Origin: JBMNIZ01 sp050951405 | GTDB taxonomy: Bacteria > Bacillota > DULZ01 | Assembly: GCA_050951405.1 (NCBI GenBank) | Contig: JBMNIZ010000010.1 | Coordinates: forward strand, 1 to 31,138 | DNA length: 31,138 nucleotides | Direction: 5' to 3' | Part shown: in pieces, positions 25,583 to 31,138 of the stretch | Layout: each line of letters starts with the position of its first letter | Numbering within the stretch: position 1 is the stretch's first letter | The notes under the pieces: model-generated | The model's input: the letters and a program-made list of their open reading frames with translations, nothing else | Told to the model about the DNA's origin: nothing | Databases searched by the model: none | Program-made: the position numbers and the translations under genes

Positions 25583-26119
25583 TTGAGCAAGCAGAGGGAA
25601 AGAAAACAACAAATTGTCAACGAAATCAAGGAAAAACTGGATAATTCTTCCGCTGTAATTGTCACAGATTACCGGGGCTTAAATGTGAGCCAGATGACGA
25701 AACTTCGGGCGGAGCTGCGTAATGCAGGTATTGAGTACAAGGTGCTGAAGAATACCTTGACCAGCTTGGCTGCCCGTGAGCTGGACTTGGCGGATCTGGA
25801 CAATTACCTATCGGGACCCACCGCCATCGCCTTCAGCCGTGAGGATCCGGTGGCTCCGGCTAAGGTTTTAACCAAATTCGCCAAGGAGCATAAGGCGCTG
25901 GAGATCAAAGGCGGTTTGCTGGATGGCAAGATCATCGATGCGAACTCCATCAAGGCCCTGGCGGATCTTCCCGGACGGGAAGAGCTCCTGGCGCAGGTTC
26001 TGCGGGGCTTCCAGTCTCCCCTGTCCCAGTTGGTAAATGTGCTTAACGGTCCCATCAGGAATCTGGTTTATGTTTTGGAAGCCGTTAGAAAACAAAAAGA
26101 AGCAGGCGTTGAAGCCTGA
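25583..26119 (+). CDS. rplJ: 50S ribosomal protein L10
   Basis: 178 residues from TTG 25583 after AAAGGAGGTGG. N-terminal rRNA-binding region (VTDYRGLNVSQMTKLRAELR, then YKVLKNTLTSLAA), then DLADLDNYLSGPTAIAFS and a C-terminal helix that carries L7/L12 dimers. Intact frame and normal size. Confidence 0.96.
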   Translation: MSKQRERKQQIVNEIKEKLDNSSAVIVTDYRGLNVSQMTKLRAELRNAGIEYKVLKNTLTSLAARELDLADLDNYLSGPTAIAFSREDPVAPAKVLTKFAKEHKALEIKGGLLDGKIIDANSIKALADLPGREELLAQVLRGFQSPLSQLVNVLNGPIRNLVYVLEAVRKQKEAGVEA

Positions 26120-26153
26120 CCCGAGAAAGTATAGAAAAATGGAGGTATAAACA

Positions 26154-26534
26154 ATGTCAAAAGTAGCGGAAATTTTGGAAGCCGTAAAAGGCATGACTGT
26201 GTTGGAATTGGCTGAACTGGTGAAGGCTTTTGAGGAGGAATTCGGTGTCAGTGCGGCTGCTCCGGTGGCCATGGTGGGAGCAGCACCGGCTGCTGCCGGG
26301 CCGGAAGAGGAAAAAGAAGAGAAAACTGAATTCGATGTCATCCTCACCGCCGTGGGCGATAAGAAAGTGGGCGTGATCAAAGCGGTCCGCGAGATTACCG
26401 CTTTGGGCTTGAAGGAAGCCAAAGAATTGGTGGATAATGCGCCCAAACCGGTTAAGGAAAAGGTCAGCAAAGAGGAAGCGGAAGCGATTAAAGCCAAATT
26501 GACCGAGGCAGGCGCAACCGTAGAAATCAAGTAG
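26154..26534 (+). CDS. rplL: 50S ribosomal protein L7/L12
   Basis: 126 residues. N-terminal dimerisation region (ILEAVKGMTVLELAELVKAF), an Ala/Gly/Pro-rich hinge (AAPVAMVGAAPAAAGPEEE) and the C-terminal factor-binding domain (EFDVILTAVGDKKVGVIKAV, then GLKEAKELVDNAPKPVKEKV). ATG 26154 follows GGAGG. Last gene before the terminator and IS30 copy C. Confidence 0.97.
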   Translation: MSKVAEILEAVKGMTVLELAELVKAFEEEFGVSAAAPVAMVGAAPAAAGPEEEKEEKTEFDVILTAVGDKKVGVIKAVREITALGLKEAKELVDNAPKPVKEKVSKEEAEAIKAKLTEAGATVEIK

Positions 26535-26562
26535 TTTGCACGGTTTTGGCGATCCCAGGACA

Positions 26563-26589
26563 AGGGCACCTTTATGAGGTGCCTTTTTC
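26563..26589 (+). terminator. Terminator after rplL
   Basis: GGCACCT (26565-26571) and AGGTGCC (26577-26583) form a perfect stem followed by T5. It lies about 25 bases before IS30 copy C. Confidence 0.9.
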
Positions 26590-26611
26590 TATCGGTTTTT
26601 GCAAAAATGCT

Positions 26612-27825
26612 GGTAAGTTGTAAAATTAATTGCCGCATTTAATAAAAAATAGAGACTCAAGGCTAAACCTCTGATATGTTTAAGGTAACTACGCTTAAAA
26701 ACATAAAGGAGGCAAAGCACATGAGTCAACTCAATTGTACCACGACTTCCCGCCGCTTTAAACACATCACTGTAAAAGAACGCTATCAGATTGAAATTCT
26801 TCTAAAGGAGAAGAAGTCACCCAGCGAGATAGCAAAGCTGTTAGGCAAGCATAAGCGAACCATCGAACGTGAGATTGCCCGTGGAACTGTCAGGATGCTG
26901 AGAAGCGACCTGGTTTATGTTGATAGATACTGTGCAGATACAGCAGAGCGAATATACCGGGAGAGAGCTGCTAATAAGGGAGCATGCTTAAAGATCGGTC
27001 ATGACCATGGACTAGCCGATTACATTGAAAAAAAGATTATCAAAGAGGGATATACCCCTGACGCAGTCATTGGCGAAATCCGGGCAAAAGGCTTAAAATT
27101 TAAGACTAGTATATGCACAAAAACGCTCTATAACTATATCGACAAAGAAGTATTTGCAAATATAACAAATAAAAACCTTCCAGTAAAACGAGTACCTAAA
27201 AAAAATCGCCATAAGAGGGTACGAGTTGCCCACAACAATCTAAAAGGCAGAAGCATTGAAGAAAGACCTGCGGCAGCTAATACTCGTGAAGAAGCCGGCC
27301 ATTGGGAGATGGATTGTGTTGTAAGCGGCAAAGGGAAAGGCAAAGCCGCACTCTTAGTTCTAACAGAACGCAAGTTTAGAAAAGAGATTATCCGAAAGAT
27401 GCCGGAAAAGACACAGAAATCAGTGAAGAAAACGCTGGATAGGCTTGAAAGAGAGTACGGAGCACGCTTTTCAGAAGTGTTCAAAACCATTACGGTAGAT
27501 AACGGAAGCGAGTTTCTTAATAGTGTAGAATTAGAGAGTTCAATCAGAAAGCCGGGCACTCATCGGACTAAAATCTATTATGCTCACCCATTCAGCGCAT
27601 GGGAACGTGGGTCCAATGAAAATGCTAATAAGCTAATACGTCGGTTTATTCCAAAGGGCACAGATATCAGCAAGCTTAAACAGAAAGATATTAGGCGAAT
27701 TGAGAACTGGATGAATAATTACCCAAGAAAAATTCATGGATATAAATCTGCCAATGAGATGGCAAAGATGGCAGTATAATCAGAGGATGCCAAAATATGG
27801 GTGGCAATTAAACTTGCAATTCCCC
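26612..27825 (+). mobile_element. IS30-family element copy C
   Basis: 1214 bases with the same terminal inverted repeats as copies A and B. It lies between the rplL terminator and the rpoB promoter. AAAATGCT abuts the left end and recurs 7 bases after the right end. Confidence 0.93.
26721..27779 (+). CDS. IS30-family transposase (copy C)
   Basis: 352 residues from ATG 26721 after AAAGGAGG; identical in protein sequence to copy B. The helix-turn-helix and the full DDE set (HWEMD, TVDNGSEF, ERGSNEN) are present, so it is probably functional. Confidence 0.95.
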   Translation: MSQLNCTTTSRRFKHITVKERYQIEILLKEKKSPSEIAKLLGKHKRTIEREIARGTVRMLRSDLVYVDRYCADTAERIYRERAANKGACLKIGHDHGLADYIEKKIIKEGYTPDAVIGEIRAKGLKFKTSICTKTLYNYIDKEVFANITNKNLPVKRVPKKNRHKRVRVAHNNLKGRSIEERPAAANTREEAGHWEMDCVVSGKGKGKAALLVLTERKFRKEIIRKMPEKTQKSVKKTLDRLEREYGARFSEVFKTITVDNGSEFLNSVELESSIRKPGTHRTKIYYAHPFSAWERGSNENANKLIRRFIPKGTDISKLKQKDIRRIENWMNNYPRKIHGYKSANEMAKMAV

Positions 27826-28082
27826 CAACAACAAAATGCTTCCCTCATTTCTTGACAAACCGATTTCCTTGTGCTAGCATTATAAAATGGCACTCGTGAC
27901 AAGAAAATTCTGCCTCTTTTTTGGAATAAGCTTCCTGGAAAAGGAAAGAATAGTTAGATAAGGGGATTTCACGATTCTTTTTGAGATGAAAAGCGAGGTT
28001 AAGCAACAAATGTTTGCGCCTTGCTTTTGAATTTTTGCTTGCCTTGATTTTTATCCAGTTATTATTACTCGGGGGTGAAGGT
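27826..28082. other. rpoB upstream leader
   Basis: About 257 bases after IS30 copy C with the rpoB promoter and a roughly 200-base leader. No supported gene; a long in-frame hydrophobic extension of rpoB from 28014 is judged non-coding. Confidence 0.55.
27852..27880 (+). promoter_or_regulatory. Extended -10 promoter for rpoB
   Basis: TTGACA (27852-27857), a 17-base spacer and TAGCAT (27875-27880) preceded by TGC, giving an extended -10. It starts 27 bases after IS30 copy C and about 200 bases before rpoB. Confidence 0.65.
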
Positions 28083-31000
28083 ATGCCAGAGCCGATTAAG
28101 GTTGGCACCAGGGAACGCTGGAGTTTTGCGAAAATCAACGAAGTCCTTGACATGCCCAACTTAATTCAAGTGCAGAAGCAGTCCTACCAGTGGTTTATTG
28201 AGGAAGGGTTGAAGGAGATTTTTGACGATATTTCCCCGATTCAGGATTTTACCGGGAACCTTCTTCTGGAATTTGTCGGGTATAACTTGGGGCAGCCCAA
28301 GCATGATGTGGAAGAATGCAAAGAAAGGGATATGACTTATGCCGCACCTCTCAGAGTAAAGGTCCGTTTGATCAACAAAGAAACAGGGGAAGTAAAGGAA
28401 CAAGAGGTATTTATGGGTGATTTCCCCTTAATGACCGCTAAAGGCACTTTTGTCATCAACGGTGCGGAGAGGGTCATCGTCAGTCAACTGGTCCGATCAC
28501 CGGGTGTTTATTATACGGAACAAATCGATCCCAGCGGGGTGAAGATTTGCACCGCCACTATTATTCCCAACCGGGGCGCCTGGCTGGAGTTTGAGAGCGA
28601 TACCAATGAGGTGATTTACGTCAGAGTTGACCGGACCAGAAAGATTCCGGTAACCGTGTTGGTGCGCGCCTTGGGTTACAGCACCAATAGCCAGATTCTA
28701 GAACTGTTTGATAATGATCCCCGCATCCAGTTGACTTTGGAAAGGGATAACTCGGACAACGAAGAAGAAGCCCTGGTGGAAATTTATAAGAGATTGCGCC
28801 CGGGGGAGCCTCCGGCGGTGGAAAGCGCCAGGTCTTTATTAGAGGCTTTATTCTTCGACTCCAGGCGATATGATCTGGGGAATGTGGGAAGATATAAACT
28901 GCACAAGAAATTGCAACACGGTATCCTCTTTCAGGAAAAAGAAGATGGGACCAAGGAGTATATTCGGCATTTGACCAAAGAGGATATTGTGGCCACGATT
29001 CGTTATTTTCTCGCCCTGATGCGGGGAGAGCGCCGGGGAGATGATATTGATCACCTGGGCAATAGGAGGCTTCGCTCTGTCGGTGAGCTTTTGCAGAACC
29101 AGTTTCGCATCGGCCTTTCCCGGATGGAGAGGGTTGTACGGGAAAGGATGACCATTCAGGATGTGGAGGTTATCACCCCCCAGATTCTCATCAATATCCG
29201 GCCGGTGGTGGCCGCCATTAAGGAATTCTTCGGTTCCAGCCAGCTATCCCAGTTCATGGATCAGACAAACCCTCTGGCCGAACTGACCCATAAGAGAAGA
29301 TTGAGCGCTCTGGGGCCGGGAGGCTTGAGCAGGGAAAGAGCGGGTTTCGAGGTGCGGGACGTGCACCATTCTCACTATGGACGGATCTGTCCCATTGAAA
29401 CACCGGAAGGACCGAATATCGGCCTGATCGGCTCGTTAAGCACCTATGCCCGCATCAATGAATTCGGCTTTATTGAGACTCCTTATCGAAAAGTGGACAA
29501 GGAAAAAGGCGTAGTTACTGACGAGATTGTCTATATCACCGCCGATGAAGAGGAAAATTACATTATCGCCCAGGCCAATGCTCGTCTGGATGAAAACGGG
29601 CGTTTTGTTGATAAGCGGGTTAATGCCAGGCATGGGAAGGAGATTCTGGTGGTTCCCGCCGACCGGGTGGATTTCATGGATGTTACGCCCAAGCAGGTTT
29701 GGAGTGTGGCCACTGCCTTGATTCCCTTTTTAGAGCATAATGATGCCAATAGGGCCCTTATGGGAGCCAACATGCAGCGCCAGGCGGTGCCCCTTTTGCG
29801 GACCGAAGCGCCCCTGGTGGGGACGGGAATGGAATGGAAGACGGCCAGGGATTCCGGCGTGGTGGTCCTGGCGCAAAGGGCCGGCGTGGTGGAGAAGGTC
29901 ACCGCCACCAACGTGGTCGTTCGCTGCGATGACGGCGAGCTGGATAAGTACAAGCTTTTGAAATTTGCCCGCTCCAACCAGGGGACCTGCATCAACCAAA
30001 AGCCCATCGTGAAAAAAGGGCCAGAGAGTGGAAGTGGGAGACGTGATCGCGGACGGCCCCAGTACGGATCAGGGGGAATTGGCCTTAGGTCGTAATGTCT
30101 TGGTGGCTTTCATGACCTGGGAGGGCTACAACTATGAGGATGCTATCTTGATCAGTGAAAAGCTGGTCAAAGATGATCTTTTCACTTCGATTCATATCGA
30201 GGAATACGAATGCGATGCCCGGGATACCAAGCTGGGACCCGAGGAGATCACCAGGGATATTCCCAATGTGGGGGAAGAAGTATTAAAGGACCTGGACGAA
30301 AGGGGTGTCATCCGGGTAGGGGCTGAAGTCCGACCCGGTGATATTCTGGTAGGAAAAGTCACTCCCAAGGGAGAGACGGAGCTGACGGCGGAGGAACGGC
30401 TGCTGAGAGCCATTTTTGGAGAAAAGGCCAGGGAAGTGCGGGATACCTCCCTGCGGGTGCCCCACGGGGAAAGCGGTAAAGTGGTGGATGTGAAGGTTTT
30501 TTCCCGGGAGAATGGGGACGAACTGGCACCAGGGGTCAATGAGCTGGTCCGGGTGTATGTGGCACAAAAGCGGAAAATTTCCGAAGGAGATAAAATGGCT
30601 GGCAGGCACGGTAACAAGGGGGTCATTTCCAAAATCCTGCCCGAAGAAGATATGCCCTTTTTACCCGATGGGACCCCTGTGGAAATAGTATTCAACCCTC
30701 TGGGGGTACCTTCCCGGATGAATATTGGCCAGGTGCTGGAAACCCACCTGGGTTGGGCGGCCAGGGCACTGGGCATTCATGTAGCCACTCCCGTTTTTGA
30801 TGGGGCCACAGAAGGGGATATTGAAAAGACCCTGGAACAAGCGAGGCTACCTCTTCATGGGAAAACCCGTCTCAGGGATGGGCGTACCGGGGAATACTTT
30901 GATAATGAAGTAACTGTAGGTTACATGTATGTGTTGAAGCTGGCCCATTTGGTTGATGATAAGATTCACGCCCGGTCTACAGGCCCATATTCTCTCGTTA

Positions 31001-31138
31001 CACAGCAGCCTTTAGGAGGCAAGGCCCAGTTTGGTGGGCAACGTTTCGGAGAGATGGAGGTTTGGGCCCTGGAGGCCTATGGCTCTTCCTATACATTACA
31101 GGAGATCCTGACGGTCAAATCCGATGATGTGGTGGGTC
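28083..31138 (+). CDS. rpoB: DNA-directed RNA polymerase subunit beta (3' truncated by window; one apparent frameshift)
   Basis: ATG 28083 (MPEPIKVGTRERWSFAKINE) follows GGGGGTGAAGG; an in-frame extension from 28014 encodes a hydrophobic stretch absent from RpoB and is not used. About 1018 residues are visible. The rifampicin region GSSQLSQFMDQTNPLAELTH KRRLSALGPGGL looks wild type, and NRALMGANMQRQAVPL is present. At an A6 run (30012-30017) one A too many ends the frame at 30095; without it KKGQRVEVGDVIADGPSTDQ continues through GEKAREVRDTSLRVPHGE, KMAGRHGNKGVISKILPEED and PYSLVTQQPLGGKAQFGGQR to the window edge. Confidence 0.96.

Noticed and set aside
28014..28082. N-terminal hydrophobic extension of RpoB resembling a signal peptide
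   Set aside because: RpoB is cytoplasmic; ATG 28083 has a strong binding site and matches the family N-terminus. The upstream frame is just open by chance.

Overview
The window is a chromosomal housekeeping block from a low-to-mid GC anaerobic Firmicute of the class Clostridia (a Peptococcaceae- or Moorella-like lineage is my inference). Gene order is close to the Bacillus subtilis clpC-radA-disA-yacL-ispD-ispF-gltX-cysE-cysS-mrnC-rlmB-yacP-sigH-rpmG-secE-nusG-rplK-rplA-rplJ-rplL-rpoB series. Clostridial additions are carD, thyX, a corrinoid-activator-like ASKHA ferredoxin gene, and a tRNA-tuf block. Nearly all genes are on the + strand. GTG and TTG starts are common and Shine-Dalgarno sequences are strong.

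Layout: 1-732 is the clpC 3' end; 844-2213 radA; 2321-3388 disA; 3537-5312 the ASKHA/2Fe-2S protein. 5395-9196 is an IS30-family element split by a complete IS21-family element (6192-8774). 9321-13765 holds carD, a yacL-like PIN/TRAM membrane protein, ispD, ispF and gltX. 13766-14260 holds a three-hairpin repeat cluster, a promoter and a cysteine T-box. 14295-18862 is a compact run of cysE, cysS, mrnC, thyX, rlmB and yacP. 19144-19789 is sigH. A second IS30 copy lies at 19852-21065, followed by tRNA-Tyr, initiator tRNA-fMet, tRNA-Thr and tuf. Then come rpmG, secE, nusG, rplK, rplA, an L10 leader with attenuator, rplJ and rplL. A third IS30 copy (26612-27825) sits between rplL and rpoB, and rpoB runs off the right edge.

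The genes support information processing (transcription, translation, tRNA charging, RNA maturation), isoprenoid and cysteine synthesis, c-di-AMP signalling and DNA repair. Visible regulation includes a tRNA-Cys T-box before cysE-cysS, an L10 autoregulatory leader before rplJ-rplL, tandem promoters before carD, and an extended -10 promoter for rpoB downstream of the third IS30.

The most striking property is about 19 apparent small insertions or deletions in nine normally essential or core genes (radA, gltX, cysS, sigH, tuf, nusG, rplK, rplA, rpoB). Most change the length of a mononucleotide run, and in each case the correct family sequence continues in another frame. In nusG three insertions cancel, so the reading frame looks intact while about 30 residues in the middle are wrong. 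The repeated IS elements carry no such errors. I read this as uncorrected sequencing error rather than biology. I found no convincing new defence, secretion or biosynthetic system. The remaining points of interest are regulatory leaders, IS placement and a few structured non-coding segments.
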